This document shows positions 16,993 through 25,381 of a stretch of DNA of 64,000 bases, piece by piece (position 1 is the first letter of the stretch; every line of letters starts with the position of its first letter). The position numbers and the translations under genes are program-made. Source of the DNA: Amycolatopsis sp. WAC 01376 (GTDB lineage: Bacteria > Actinomycetota > Actinomycetes > Mycobacteriales > Pseudonocardiaceae). The stretch covers positions 248,001 through 312,000 of the forward strand of contig NZ_QHKL01000009.1 in assembly GCF_003947415.1 (NCBI RefSeq), read 5' to 3'. A model generated the notes under the pieces. That model saw only the letters and a list, made by a program, of their open reading frames with translations. It did not search any database and was not told the origin of the DNA.

Positions 16993-17641
16993 ACGCGATC
17001 GCGGCGACCAGCAACCCGCCGCCCACCGGCAGCAGCGCCGGAACCAGCCGCTCGTCCTCCCGGAAGGCCCGCGCGACCTCGCGCAGCGCCAGGGTGTCCG
17101 GATCGCGTCGTGAGGGATCCGTCACCCTCGTCCCCGAGACGTTGTGGAACGCCAGTATCCCGCCGGGCCGGAGCAACGCGACGGCCTGCTCGTAGCAACT
17201 CGGGTACTCGATCGGCGCCGAATCGACGAACACCAGGTCGTAGCCACCGGGGGTGAGCCGGGGGAGGACTTCGAGCGCGCGCCCCAGGATCAGCCGGGTC
17301 CGCCCCGGCGGGTAGCCGGCCTCGCGGAACGCCGCCCTCGCCGCCCGGTGGTATTCGGGCTCGATGTCGATCGAGGTGAGGATCCCGTCGTCGACCATGC
17401 CGCGGAGCAGGCACAACCCGCTCACCCCGGCCCCGGTCCCGACCTCCACGACGGCCTTCGCCCGCAGCGTCGTGGCGAGAAAACGCAGAGTCGCACCCGC
17501 GCCCGCACTCAGCGGACCGCACCCCAGATCGGCCGACCGCGCCCGCGCGGTGGCCAGAACCTCGTCGTCGGGGACGTACCCGTCGACGAGGTCGGCGTCG
17601 GCGGCCTCGGCAGGCGACCCCGCATGCGTCCCGGAATTCAC
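16991..17641 (-). CDS. O-methyltransferase (Rv1220c-like)
   Basis: 216-residue class I SAM-dependent methyltransferase of the catechol-O-methyltransferase type. SAM motif I is VVEVGTGAGVSG; an acidic post-I strand (ILTSIDIEPEY) and DLVFVDSAP follow. GTG start. Divergent from sigE, exactly as for Rv1220c in M. tuberculosis. Substrate unknown. Confidence 0.9.
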   Translation of the reverse strand: MNSGTHAGSPAEAADADLVDGYVPDDEVLATARARSADLGCGPLSAGAGATLRFLATTLRAKAVVEVGTGAGVSGLCLLRGMVDDGILTSIDIEPEYHRAARAAFREAGYPPGRTRLILGRALEVLPRLTPGGYDLVFVDSAPIEYPSCYEQAVALLRPGGILAFHNVSGTRVTDPSRRDPDTLALREVARAFREDERLVPALLPVGGGLLVAAIA

Positions 17642-17766
17642 ACGCGGAGGTTAGCGCTGCCTATCGCCAAAAGAGCGAAGACTCCCTGGTACCGACTTCT
17701 CAGCCTCCTCTCAGTCCAGTCTCACTAGAAACATAAGCAGGCCGGACAGACTGGTCCTCGACAACG

Positions 17767-17792
17767 GGAACACCGTGCTCATCGCCCGCGTT
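17767..17792 (+). promoter_or_regulatory. SigE-type promoter of sigE
   Basis: GGAAC at 17767-17771 and CGTT at 17789-17792 with exactly 17 bases between match the consensus remembered for mycobacterial SigE (GGAAC-N16/17-CGTT). It lies 27 bp upstream of the sigE ATG, suggesting autoregulation. It also argues against the longer open frame starting at 17775. Confidence 0.7.
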
Positions 17793-17819
17793 GGGTGGAG
17801 TAGTTGGGAGAAGACGCTG

Positions 17820-18440
17820 ATGGAGGTGCCTACTTCCCCGATGCAGGAAACGATGCAGGACCAGCACGCGGACCAGGTCACGCCGGTGACGGTGGACGAG
17901 GCCGCATGGACGCCGCCCTCGTGGGACGAGGTCGTGCGTGAGCACGCTGACCGCGTGTACCGGCTGGCATACCGCCTGACCGGTAACGCCCACGACGCCG
18001 AGGACCTGACGCAGGAGACCTTCATCCGGGTCTTCCGCTCCCTCGCGTCCTACAAGCCCGGCACGTTCGAGGGCTGGCTGCACCGCATCACCACGAACCT
18101 CTTCCTCGACATGGCCCGCCGCCGCTCACGCGTGCGGATGGAAGGCCTCCCCGAGGACACCGACCGCATCGTCGGTGACGACCCGAGCCCGGAGCAGGTC
18201 TACTCGGACACCCATCTCGACCCGGACCTGCAGGCCGCGCTCGACGAGTTGCCGCCCGAGTTTCGTGCCGCGGTCGTGCTGTGCGACGTCGAAGGCCTCT
18301 CGTACGAGGAGATCGGCGCCACCCTCGGTGTCAAACTCGGCACCGTGCGCAGCCGGATCCACCGCGGCCGCCAGGCGCTTCGCGCTTCTTTGGAGCGTCG
18401 TCGCGCCGCGGCGCAGGAGTCTGCGAAGGTGGGGGTATGA
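17820..18440 (+). CDS. sigE: ECF RNA polymerase sigma factor SigE
   Basis: 206-residue ECF sigma factor. Region 2 (YRLAYRLTGNAHDAEDLTQE, FEGWLHRITTN) and region 4 (LPPEFRAAVVLCDVEGLSYE, VRSRIHRGR) are complete. ATG at 17820 with GGGAG 9 bases upstream. Followed with ATGA overlap by its zinc anti-sigma factor, then by htrA and tatB after the LppU-like gene, matching the mycobacterial surface-stress locus. Expected to respond to envelope damage. Confidence 0.95.
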   Translation: MEVPTSPMQETMQDQHADQVTPVTVDEAAWTPPSWDEVVREHADRVYRLAYRLTGNAHDAEDLTQETFIRVFRSLASYKPGTFEGWLHRITTNLFLDMARRRSRVRMEGLPEDTDRIVGDDPSPEQVYSDTHLDPDLQAALDELPPEFRAAVVLCDVEGLSYEEIGATLGVKLGTVRSRIHRGRQALRASLERRRAAAQESAKVGV

Positions 18441-19114
18441 CCGCACCGCGAGGTTGGGGGCTCCCCGAGTCGCATCTTCTTCCGGACGCCATCGTCGCCT
18501 TCGTGGACGGCGAGCTGTCCCTCGGCGCCCAGGACAGGGCTTCGGCGCACCTCGCCCGCTGCCAGGCGTGCGCGGCCGAGGTCTCCGCGCAGCGCCAGGC
18601 CGTCAACGCCGTGAAGCAGGCGGGAGCCCCGTCGATGTCGGCGGGTTTCCTGGCCAGCCTGTGCTCCATCCCGCAGAACACCGAACTTCCCGGCACGCCG
18701 GACAACCTGGCGATGACCGCCGACGGCCAGCTGGTCGCCATCCAGCGGCCCGACAGGGTCGCCGGCCTTCGTGACACCGGAGTGCTGGGCGGGACCACCC
18801 CGTTGGGATCATCGGCGCCACTGGGCCAGTCGCCGAACGTCCTCGGCGGCGGACGTTTCGGCGTCGCCCGGCGGAAGTACGCGCAAGGCGCCGGGGTCGT
18901 CGTTTCCGGGCTGGTGCTGAGCGCCCTCGCCCTCGTCGCGACCTCGGGTGACGGCAGCGAAGAACAGCCGAACACCGGCTTCACCCCGCCGCAGGGGGTC
19001 AACGCCGGTCTCCTGCCCGCGCAGCTGGGCGGCGGCACCCAACCGGAACCGCCGCGCAGCCCCGCGCCGAGTCCGAGCACGTCGAGCGCGCCCATGCCCG
19101 TCTCGGCCCGCTGA
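18437..19114 (+). CDS. rseA: anti-sigma factor RseA, zinc-associated
   Basis: 225 residues. N-terminal ZAS module with His/Cys ligands in AHLARCQACAAE (HxxxCxxC), a central linker, one membrane helix (GVVVSGLVLSALALVA) and a short Pro/Ser-rich exported tail. Binds and holds SigE until a stress signal. Start overlaps the sigE stop (ATGA). In mycobacteria RseA is about 150 residues; this version has a longer linker and a transmembrane segment. Confidence 0.92.
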   Translation: MTAPRGWGLPESHLLPDAIVAFVDGELSLGAQDRASAHLARCQACAAEVSAQRQAVNAVKQAGAPSMSAGFLASLCSIPQNTELPGTPDNLAMTADGQLVAIQRPDRVAGLRDTGVLGGTTPLGSSAPLGQSPNVLGGGRFGVARRKYAQGAGVVVSGLVLSALALVATSGDGSEEQPNTGFTPPQGVNAGLLPAQLGGGTQPEPPRSPAPSPSTSSAPMPVSAR

Positions 19115-19145
19115 TCTGCTTCGTCAGGGTTTGACGAAGCAGATC
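19113..19145. terminator. Bidirectional terminator hairpin at rseA/LppU junction
   Basis: Perfect 14-bp stem GATCTGCTTCGTCA with a GGGTT loop. It covers the rseA stop codon and the last codons of the convergent LppU-like gene. It does not belong to the dispersed families. Confidence 0.65.
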
Positions 19146-19780
19146 GTCGCGCTCTTGAACTGCGAAGTCCCGTAGCTGGCGTAGGAGATGACCTCCGCGG
19201 TGCCTTCCGCACACGGACTGTTCACCACGCTCATCTGCGGGAAGACCTCACTGATCCTCAGCCGCGCCGAGCCGCAGTCCTTCAGCGGCGGCGGCGTCTT
19301 GGTCTCGATGTCGTCGAAACACAACCCGACCTTGGCGTTGATCGCCAGGCACAGGGCGACGCCGTCGCCGCGTACCGGCCTCGGGACGGCGTACTTGTAG
19401 AAACCGTCCTTGCAGTTCCAATCACCCTTGTCGACGCCGGTGAGGCTCACCGCGTAAGGGGCTTGCGGTGAATCGCACGGCGTCTTGACCGCGTCGGCCT
19501 CTTTGCCGGATCCGGTCAGCACGACGCAATCGCCTTCGGTGAGGGCTTTGGCCTGCTTCTCCGGCCCTGCGATGTTGTTCAGCGTGACGATCACGGCGAA
19601 TCCGCCGACGGCCACGACGAGCGCGAGCACGAGCAGCGTTATCTGAAGCTTCTTGGAATAGCGCTTCTTCTTGGGCGGCTGCTGTGGCCAGCCCTGGTGC
19701 TGCGGCCACTGCTGTTGCGGCCATTGCTGCTGCTGAGGGACGTTCTGGGGCGGAAAAGGAGCCCCCGGGTTCTCCGACAT
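19124..19780 (-). CDS. LppU/SCO3897-like membrane-anchored protein
   Basis: 218 residues: a Gln/Pro/Trp-rich cytoplasmic head, one membrane helix (about residues 45-68) and an exported domain with six Cys in pairs, beginning ALTEGDCVVLTG. That plan is seen in actinobacterial LppU-like proteins. ATG at 19780 is preferred over an upstream extension. Function unknown. Confidence 0.75.
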   Translation of the reverse strand: MSENPGAPFPPQNVPQQQQWPQQQWPQHQGWPQQPPKKKRYSKKLQITLLVLALVVAVGGFAVIVTLNNIAGPEKQAKALTEGDCVVLTGSGKEADAVKTPCDSPQAPYAVSLTGVDKGDWNCKDGFYKYAVPRPVRGDGVALCLAINAKVGLCFDDIETKTPPPLKDCGSARLRISEVFPQMSVVNSPCAEGTAEVISYASYGTSQFKSATICFVKP

Positions 19781-19938
19781 GCCCGTTAGACTGCCAGACG
19801 TGAGACATGGTTGCCTCAAGTGTCACACTTCTTGGCCGATCCGGGGAATCAACGCGCACTTCACCGTGGTCACGGCAGAATCCAGGACGAGGCTTGGCGT
19901 ACTCTCGCGTCCGGCCAACCTGATCTCAGCCCCGGGGA

Positions 19939-21483
19939 ATGATGACCGAGCAGCCGAACGCGAATCCGCAGCAGCCTGGTGACCCGGCGGGGGATCGGCT
20001 GGCGCCGCGCCCGCTGGCCAGGCCCGCCGTCGATCCGGCGCAGGCGGCCACGTTCGGCAGGCCGCGCGGCGTCGACGGCGCCTTCGACAAGCTGTACCAG
20101 CCCGGCACGAACGGGCAGGCCGCGCCGGGTCTGAACCTGGCACCCCCGACGCCGGAATCGCTCGCCGAGGCCTTCCGCCGCCCGCCGGGTGCCGAAGGTG
20201 TCGTGCTCGAGCGGCCGCAGGGGACCAACGGCTCCGAGCTGTCCGCGAACGGTTCGGAAGGCCCGCTCTGGACCACGACCTCGGACCCGTGGCGCGACCC
20301 CGGCTCGGGTGCGGTGCTCGCCGGACCCGCCGTCCAGCAGGACTCGGAAGAGGACAAGGACGTGAAGCGCCCGCAAGGTGCGCTGCTGAGCCTTCCGGAA
20401 GTTCTCTTCGGGCGCCGTGTGCAAACGAAGGCACTCGCGATACTCGCCGCCGTCGCGCTGGTCATCGGTGCCGCCGGCGGGCTGATCGGCTGGTGGTTCG
20501 CCGACACCGGCAGCGAACTGACCGGCCAGGCCAGCATCTCCGAAGCCGACGCGGCCAAGGAACGTCCGGCGGGCTCGATCGCCGACATCGCCCACCGGGT
20601 GGCGCCCGCCGTGGTGTCGCTCGAGGTGTTCAAGCCCGGCGCCGACGCCGGCCAGCAGGGTTCCGGCGTCGTCATCGACACCCAGGGTTACGTGCTCACG
20701 AACGAGCACGTGATCTCCGCCGCGACGGCCGACTCGGCCACCAAGGTCACCGCCGTGTTCTTCGACGGCAGGCGCGTCGAGGCGAAGGTCGTCGGCTCCG
20801 ACCCCAAAACCGATCTGGCCGTGGTCAAGGTCGACGTCGACAACCTGACCGCGTTGCAGGTCGGGAAGTCGTCCGACCTCGCCGTCGGCGACTCGGTGAT
20901 CGCCGTCGGTTCGCCGCTGGCGCTGCAGAACTCGGTCACCGCCGGCATCGTGAGCGCGCTCAACCGCCCGGTCACCGCGGGCGGCGACGGCGGCAGCGCG
21001 CCGGTGATCTACGAGGCCATCCAGACCGACGCCGCGATCAACCACGGCAACTCGGGCGGCGCGCTCGTCGACGCGACCGGCGCGCTGGTCGGGATCAACT
21101 CCGCGATCCGCTCGTCCAGCGCCGAAGGCGGCAGCATCGGCATCGGATTCGCCATCCCGAGCGACTACGCGGTGAAGATCGCGAAAACACTGATCAAGGA
21201 CGGCAAGGTCGTCCACCCCGACATCGGCATCAACGCTTCGTCCACCGTCGCGGGCTCCAGCACCATGGGCGCGCAGGTCCGCAACGTGGCCCCCGGCGGC
21301 CCCGCCGCCTCGGCCGGGATCAAGGAAGGCGACGTCATCACCGAAGTCGGTGGACGGCTCGTGCGCGACTCCGCGGAACTGCTCGTCGCGGTCCGCGCGC
21401 GCGAAGTCGGCGAAGTGGTCCCTGTCCGCCTTGTCCGGGATGGGTCTTCGCTTGTGGTTGACGTGAAACTGGCCTCGGACTAG
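19939..21483 (+). CDS. htrA: membrane-anchored HtrA serine protease
   Basis: 514 residues. A 160-residue Pro-rich cytoplasmic head, one membrane helix (about 165-187), a trypsin-like domain with catalytic His257 (TNEHV), Asp292 (KTDLAVV) and Ser372 (GNSGGAL), and a PDZ domain in the last 90 residues. Degrades or refolds damaged exported proteins. Follows sigE-rseA and precedes tatB as in mycobacteria (Rv1223, essential there). ATG ATG start. Confidence 0.95.
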   Translation: MMTEQPNANPQQPGDPAGDRLAPRPLARPAVDPAQAATFGRPRGVDGAFDKLYQPGTNGQAAPGLNLAPPTPESLAEAFRRPPGAEGVVLERPQGTNGSELSANGSEGPLWTTTSDPWRDPGSGAVLAGPAVQQDSEEDKDVKRPQGALLSLPEVLFGRRVQTKALAILAAVALVIGAAGGLIGWWFADTGSELTGQASISEADAAKERPAGSIADIAHRVAPAVVSLEVFKPGADAGQQGSGVVIDTQGYVLTNEHVISAATADSATKVTAVFFDGRRVEAKVVGSDPKTDLAVVKVDVDNLTALQVGKSSDLAVGDSVIAVGSPLALQNSVTAGIVSALNRPVTAGGDGGSAPVIYEAIQTDAAINHGNSGGALVDATGALVGINSAIRSSSAEGGSIGIGFAIPSDYAVKIAKTLIKDGKVVHPDIGINASSTVAGSSTMGAQVRNVAPGGPAASAGIKEGDVITEVGGRLVRDSAELLVAVRAREVGEVVPVRLVRDGSSLVVDVKLASD

Positions 21484-21539
21484 CGAGTTCGGCCGGGGTA
21501 CCCTGAACGGGGAAGACGCCGAGGCGGAGGTTCACACGG

Positions 21540-21953
21540 GTGTTCGAGAGTGTCGGCTGGGGCGAGATCCTCATCATCGTCGTCGCGGGTCTTTTCATCC
21601 TCGGTCCGGAACGGCTGCCCGAAGCGGCGGCCTGGATGGCGAAGAGTGTCCGCAAGGTCCGGGATTTCGCGACCGGGGCCAAGACGCAACTGCGCGAGGA
21701 AATGGGCCCGGAGTTCGATCAGCTGCGCAAGCCGCTGGAGGACCTGCGGGGCCTGCGGAACTTCGACCCGAAGCGGGTCGTCACCCAGCACCTGTTCGAC
21801 GGTGACACGGATCCGCTGGGGCTCAACAACGTCAACGGCACCAATGGTGCCGCCAACGGTGCTGCGAAGCCCAACGGTCACCCGGCGACGGCTTCGCAGC
21901 CGGAGCCGCTGAAGCCGGGTGAGCGCCCGCCGGTCGACCCCGACGCCACCTGA
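21540..21953 (+). CDS. tatB: Sec-independent protein translocase TatB
   Basis: 137 residues. N-terminal hydrophobic helix (GWGEILIIVVAGLFILGPERLPE, quoted in part: ILIIVVAGLFILGPERLP), an amphipathic helix and a charged then Ala/Asn/Pro-rich tail. TatB forms the substrate receptor with TatC. GTG start with GGAGG 8 bases upstream. It lies 56 bp after htrA. Confidence 0.92.
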   Translation: MFESVGWGEILIIVVAGLFILGPERLPEAAAWMAKSVRKVRDFATGAKTQLREEMGPEFDQLRKPLEDLRGLRNFDPKRVVTQHLFDGDTDPLGLNNVNGTNGAANGAAKPNGHPATASQPEPLKPGERPPVDPDAT

Positions 21954-21970
21954 CCTCTCACGCACGCTCA

Positions 21971-22029
21971 AACGCTATGAACGGTCCTTTCCTTGCAAAT
22001 TTTGCAAGGAAAGGACCGTTCATAGCGTT
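21971..22029. repeat. Long hairpin, family A, copy 2
   Basis: Perfect 59-nt palindrome: two 29-base arms around one T. Centre GCAAATTTTGC. Arm begins AACGCTATGAACGGTCC. Eighteen bp past the tatB stop. Confidence 0.95.
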
Positions 22030-22075
22030 CGCGGAGGTCACTTGAGCCTCGACTTCGGCGCCCGTCGGAAGCGAT

Positions 22076-22092
22076 AGCAAAGGTCCCTTGCT
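22076..22092. repeat. Short palindromic repeat R, copy 5
   Basis: Exact AGCAAAGGTCCCTTGCT preceded by GCGAT. Confidence 0.9.
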
Positions 22093-22154
22093 CCCGGACC
22101 ACGTGGCGCCACGGGCCCCAGCGGCGACGACTGAAGGCGCACCCTCGCTCAAGC

Positions 22155-22207
22155 GCAATGAAGGGGCCTTTCATAGCAAATTTTGCTATGAAAGGCCCCT
22201 TCATTGC
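22155..22207. repeat. Long hairpin, family A, copy 3
   Basis: Perfect 26-bp arms around one T. Arm begins GCAATGAAGGGGCC; centre GCAAATTTTGC. Confidence 0.95.
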
Positions 22208-22237
22208 AGCTTCGGGGGTCGCGTGAGCCTCGCCAAG

Positions 22238-22292
22238 TGTCAGGAAAGGGTCGTTCAGGACGAAAAACGTCCTGAACGACCCTTTCCTGACA
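22238..22292. repeat. Long hairpin, family B, copy 1
   Basis: Perfect 25-bp stem with an AAAAA loop. Arm begins TGTCAGGAAAGGGTCG and ends TTCAGGACG. The second copy is at 48540. Confidence 0.95.
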
Positions 22293-22332
22293 TCAAGACG
22301 ACTCGGCTGGCCCCCGCCTCCGCGAAAGCGAT

Positions 22333-22349
22333 ACCAAAGGTCCCTTGCT
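22333..22349. repeat. Short palindromic repeat R, variant copy 6
   Basis: ACCAAAGGTCCCTTGCT: one base differs from the other eight copies (second base G to C). It is 24 bp from the mrp stop. Confidence 0.8.
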
Positions 22350-22372
22350 CCCCCCGCCGGAGAAACAGCAGG

Positions 22373-23518
22373 TCAGCGCCCCGCGGGGGTGACGTTCAGC
22401 ATCATCCCGGCCAGCCCGCGCGCCCGGACGGTCAGCTTCTTCGCCGCCTCCTTGAGCACGAGCGACGCCGGCGCGTCCGGTTCGGCCAGCACGATCGGTG
22501 TGCCCGCGTCGCCGAGAGTGACCACGCGCGGGTCCATCGGGATCTGCCCCAGCAGCGGCACGGTCGAGCCGACCGACTTCGACAGCGAGTCGGCGACGGA
22601 CTGTCCGCCGCCGGCGCCGAAGATCTCCATCCGGCCGCCGTCGGGCGTTTCGAGCCACGACATGTTCTCGATGACGCCGGCCACCCGCTGCCGCGTCTGC
22701 AACGCGATCGCGCCCGCGCGCTCGGCCACTTCGGCGGCCGCCTGCTGCGGGGTGGTGACGACCAGGATCTCCGCGTTCGGGATGAGCTGCGCCACCGAGA
22801 TCGCGATGTCGCCGGTGCCCGGCGGCAGGTCGAGCAGCAGGATGTCGAGGTCGCCCCAGAACACGTCGGCGAGGAACTGCTGCAGCGCGCGGTGCAGCAT
22901 CGGCCCGCGCCACACGACGGGCTGGTTGCCCGGGGTGAACATGCCGATCGAGATGACCTTCACGCCGTGCGCCTGCGGCGGCATGATCATGGTGTCGACC
23001 TTGGTCGGCTTCTCGTGTGTGCCGAGCATCCGCGGCACCGAGTGGCCGTAGATGTCCGCGTCGACCACGCCGACGGAAAGCCCGCGTTCGGCCATCGCGG
23101 CCGCGAGGTTCACCGTCACCGAGGACTTGCCGACGCCGCCCTTACCGGACGCGACGCAGTAGACCCGCGTCATCGAACCCGGCTGCGCGAACGGGATCAC
23201 CGGTTCCGTGGCGTCACCACGCAGCGATTTTCGCAGTTCCGTACGTTGCTCGTCGTTCATGACGTCGAGCTCGACCTTGACTTCGCTGACGCCGGGGAGC
23301 TTCGCGACGGCGTCGGTCGTGTCCTTGGTCAGCGTCGCCTTCAACGGGCAGCCCGCGACCGTCAGGTAGATCCCGACGGTGACCACACCGTCCGAGCCCA
23401 CCTCCACGCCCTTGACCATGCCGAGGTCGGTGATCGGCTTCTTGATCTCAGGGTCGTACACGGCCTTCAGCGCGGTGCGGACATCGTCGACGCTGGGGAG
23501 TTGCTGCGTACTGGTCAC
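22373..23518 (-). CDS. mrp: Mrp/ApbC-type P-loop ATPase
   Basis: 381 residues. N-terminal DUF59/MIP18-like domain (VYDPEIKKPITDLGMV) then a MinD-like ATPase with the deviant P-loop GKGGVGKS (125-132). The family acts in Fe-S cluster delivery. The usual C-terminal CxxC that holds the bridging cluster is missing: only Cys57 and Cys121 exist. The remembered mycobacterial Mrp also lacks it. GTG start. Confidence 0.92.
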   Translation of the reverse strand: MTSTQQLPSVDDVRTALKAVYDPEIKKPITDLGMVKGVEVGSDGVVTVGIYLTVAGCPLKATLTKDTTDAVAKLPGVSEVKVELDVMNDEQRTELRKSLRGDATEPVIPFAQPGSMTRVYCVASGKGGVGKSSVTVNLAAAMAERGLSVGVVDADIYGHSVPRMLGTHEKPTKVDTMIMPPQAHGVKVISIGMFTPGNQPVVWRGPMLHRALQQFLADVFWGDLDILLLDLPPGTGDIAISVAQLIPNAEILVVTTPQQAAAEVAERAGAIALQTRQRVAGVIENMSWLETPDGGRMEIFGAGGGQSVADSLSKSVGSTVPLLGQIPMDPRVVTLGDAGTPIVLAEPDAPASLVLKEAAKKLTVRARGLAGMMLNVTPAGR

Positions 23519-23527
23519 CCCACCATG

Positions 23528-24037
23528 TTACGTACCGGTAGCCGCGCGGTCGGGTTTGGCCTTGCGCGGCTTGGCATCAAGATCCTCACGGAGCCGGTCG
23601 AGTTCGCCCCGCAGGAAGTCCCGGGTGGCGACCTCGCCCAGCGCGATCCGCAGCGACGCCAGCTCCCGCGCGAGGTATTCGGTGTCCGCCTTGGTCTGTT
23701 CGGCGCGGTTCCGGTCTTCCTCCAGCGAGACGCGGTCGCGGTCGTCCTGGCGGTTCTGCGCCAGCAGGATGAGCGGCGCGGCGTAGGCGGCCTGGGTCGA
23801 GAACGCCAGGTTCAGCAGGATGAACGGGTACGGGTCCCAGCGCAGGGAGACCGCGACCAGGTTCAGCACGATCCAGACGATGACGGTCAGCGTCTGCCAG
23901 AACAGGTACTTGCCGGTGCCGAGGAACCGCGCGACGCGTTCGGTGAGCCTGCCGAAAGTGTCCGGATCCAGGTTCAGCCGGAACCGGCCTTGGCCACGGG
24001 GCTGGTCGAGCCGTCGCCCGGAGGTCAGTTCAGGCAC
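23528..24037 (-). CDS. DUF1003 membrane protein
   Basis: 169 residues. Two membrane helices with the family pattern (FWQTLTVIVWIVLNLVAV, then YPFILLNLAFSTQAAYAAP) and a charged coiled-coil C-terminal region. Start GTG at 24037 overlaps the end of the MgtE-N/CBS gene by 8 bp. The same pair exists in M. tuberculosis (Rv1231c/Rv1232c from memory). Function unknown, perhaps tied to metal homeostasis through its partner. Confidence 0.88.
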   Translation of the reverse strand: MPELTSGRRLDQPRGQGRFRLNLDPDTFGRLTERVARFLGTGKYLFWQTLTVIVWIVLNLVAVSLRWDPYPFILLNLAFSTQAAYAAPLILLAQNRQDDRDRVSLEEDRNRAEQTKADTEYLARELASLRIALGEVATRDFLRGELDRLREDLDAKPRKAKPDRAATGT

Positions 24038-25337
24038 GTTCGGCCTCCTCGCTCTCTTCGGCGGTCTCGCCGGTGATGTCGTGCAGCCCGGTTTCGCGCC
24101 AGTCCTCCGGCAGCAGGTGGTCGAGCACGTCGTCGACGGTGACCGCACCGAGCAGGTGGTGCTCGGCGTCCACCACCGGCCCACAGGTGAGGTTGTAGGC
24201 GGCGAAGTATCGGGTGACCTCGGACAAGGTCGCGTTCGGCCGTAGCGCGGGCAACTGGGTGTCGACGGCGCTCGCCACCATCTCGGCGGGTGGTTCGCGT
24301 AACAGCCGCTGGAAGTGGACGACGCCGACGAAGCGGCCCGTCGGCGTCTCCGTGGGCGGACGGCTGACGAACACCATGCTCGCCAGCGCCACCGGGAGGT
24401 CGGCGTTGCGGATGTGCGCGAGCGCCTCCGCGACGGTGGCGTCCGGCGTCAGCACCACCGGTTCGGGGGTCATCAGCCCGCCCGCGGTGTCGGACGAGTA
24501 CTCCAGCAGCCGTTTCACCGGCGCCGATTCCTCGGGTTCCATGAGTTCCAGGAACCGGTTCTGGTCGGCGGGTGCCAGTTCGGCCAGCAGGTCGGCGGCG
24601 TCGTCGGGGTTCATCGCTTCGAGGATGTCGGCGGCCCGTTCCTCGGCGAGGTAGGACATCAGTTCCTTCTGGTCGTCCTCGGGAAGTTCCTCGATGAGGT
24701 CGGCGAGATGCTCGTCGTCCATCGCGTCGGCGACCTCGTGCCGCCGTTTCAGCGGCAGATCACGGACCGTGGCGGCGATGTCCGCCGCGCGCATGGTGTC
24801 GAACAGCATCAGCAGCTGCGCCGCGCCCTGGGTCTGGCCGGTCAGGTCGGTGAGCCCCAGCCCGGACACCTCCGACCACGGCAGCACCTGCATCGGCGCG
24901 CGCCGCCTGCCGAGGCCGAGTCTGCTCGACCGTTCGCGGATCGCGAGTTTCGCGAGCACCCAGTCGCGCGTGCGCGTCGGCTCCATGCCGGCGTCGACGA
25001 CGGTGACGCGGGTTTGCGAGCCCGCGAGCGTCGCGTACGCGTCGAACAGCTGCCCGACCACCAGCACCTCGTTGGGCCGCTGATGGAAGCGCCGCATGTT
25101 CACCGATCCGGTGGCGAGCGTGACCGCGCTGGGCTCGATCGAGGTCACGCGCAACATCGGCACGAACACCCGGCGCCTGGTCGTCAGTTCGACCACGATG
25201 CCCAGAATGCGCGGAGGCTGCTGGTCCAGGCGCAGGCCCGCCACCACGTCCCGCACCTTGCCGATCGATTCGCCATCGGGTCCGAAAACCGGCAAACCGG
25301 CCAGCTGAGCTGCGAATACCCTGTTCACGGCTGCCAT
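24030..25337 (-). CDS. MgtE N-terminal/CBS domain protein without a channel
   Basis: 435 residues. N-terminal PRC-barrel-like region, then a MgtE_N superhelical domain (LIEELPEDDQKELMSYL, MNPDDAADLLAEL) and two CBS repeats. MgtE magnesium channels carry the same cytosolic modules ahead of membrane helices; here no membrane helix follows, so this is a stand-alone sensor. Overlap with the DUF1003 membrane gene suggests the two work together. Confidence 0.88.
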   Translation of the reverse strand: MAAVNRVFAAQLAGLPVFGPDGESIGKVRDVVAGLRLDQQPPRILGIVVELTTRRRVFVPMLRVTSIEPSAVTLATGSVNMRRFHQRPNEVLVVGQLFDAYATLAGSQTRVTVVDAGMEPTRTRDWVLAKLAIRERSSRLGLGRRRAPMQVLPWSEVSGLGLTDLTGQTQGAAQLLMLFDTMRAADIAATVRDLPLKRRHEVADAMDDEHLADLIEELPEDDQKELMSYLAEERAADILEAMNPDDAADLLAELAPADQNRFLELMEPEESAPVKRLLEYSSDTAGGLMTPEPVVLTPDATVAEALAHIRNADLPVALASMVFVSRPPTETPTGRFVGVVHFQRLLREPPAEMVASAVDTQLPALRPNATLSEVTRYFAAYNLTCGPVVDAEHHLLGAVTVDDVLDHLLPEDWRETGLHDITGETAEESEEAERA

Positions 25338-25381
25338 GCCCGAAGGTTATCGGCTCCCGGGGCGGGAGACGATTCGTGTGA

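Larger units (their letters stand above)
21954..22372. other. Gene-free convergent junction filled with five palindromes
   Basis: This 419-bp stretch between the tatB and mrp stops has no supported gene. It holds two family A hairpins, one family B hairpin and two R elements, which take up more than half of it. The remainder has no structure that I recognise. Confidence 0.85.

Noticed and set aside
21971..22029. Reading the family A hairpins as ordinary intrinsic terminators
   Set aside because: No U-tract, far longer stems than needed, nested symmetry and strong sequence conservation between sites argue for more than a terminator, though termination may be one effect.
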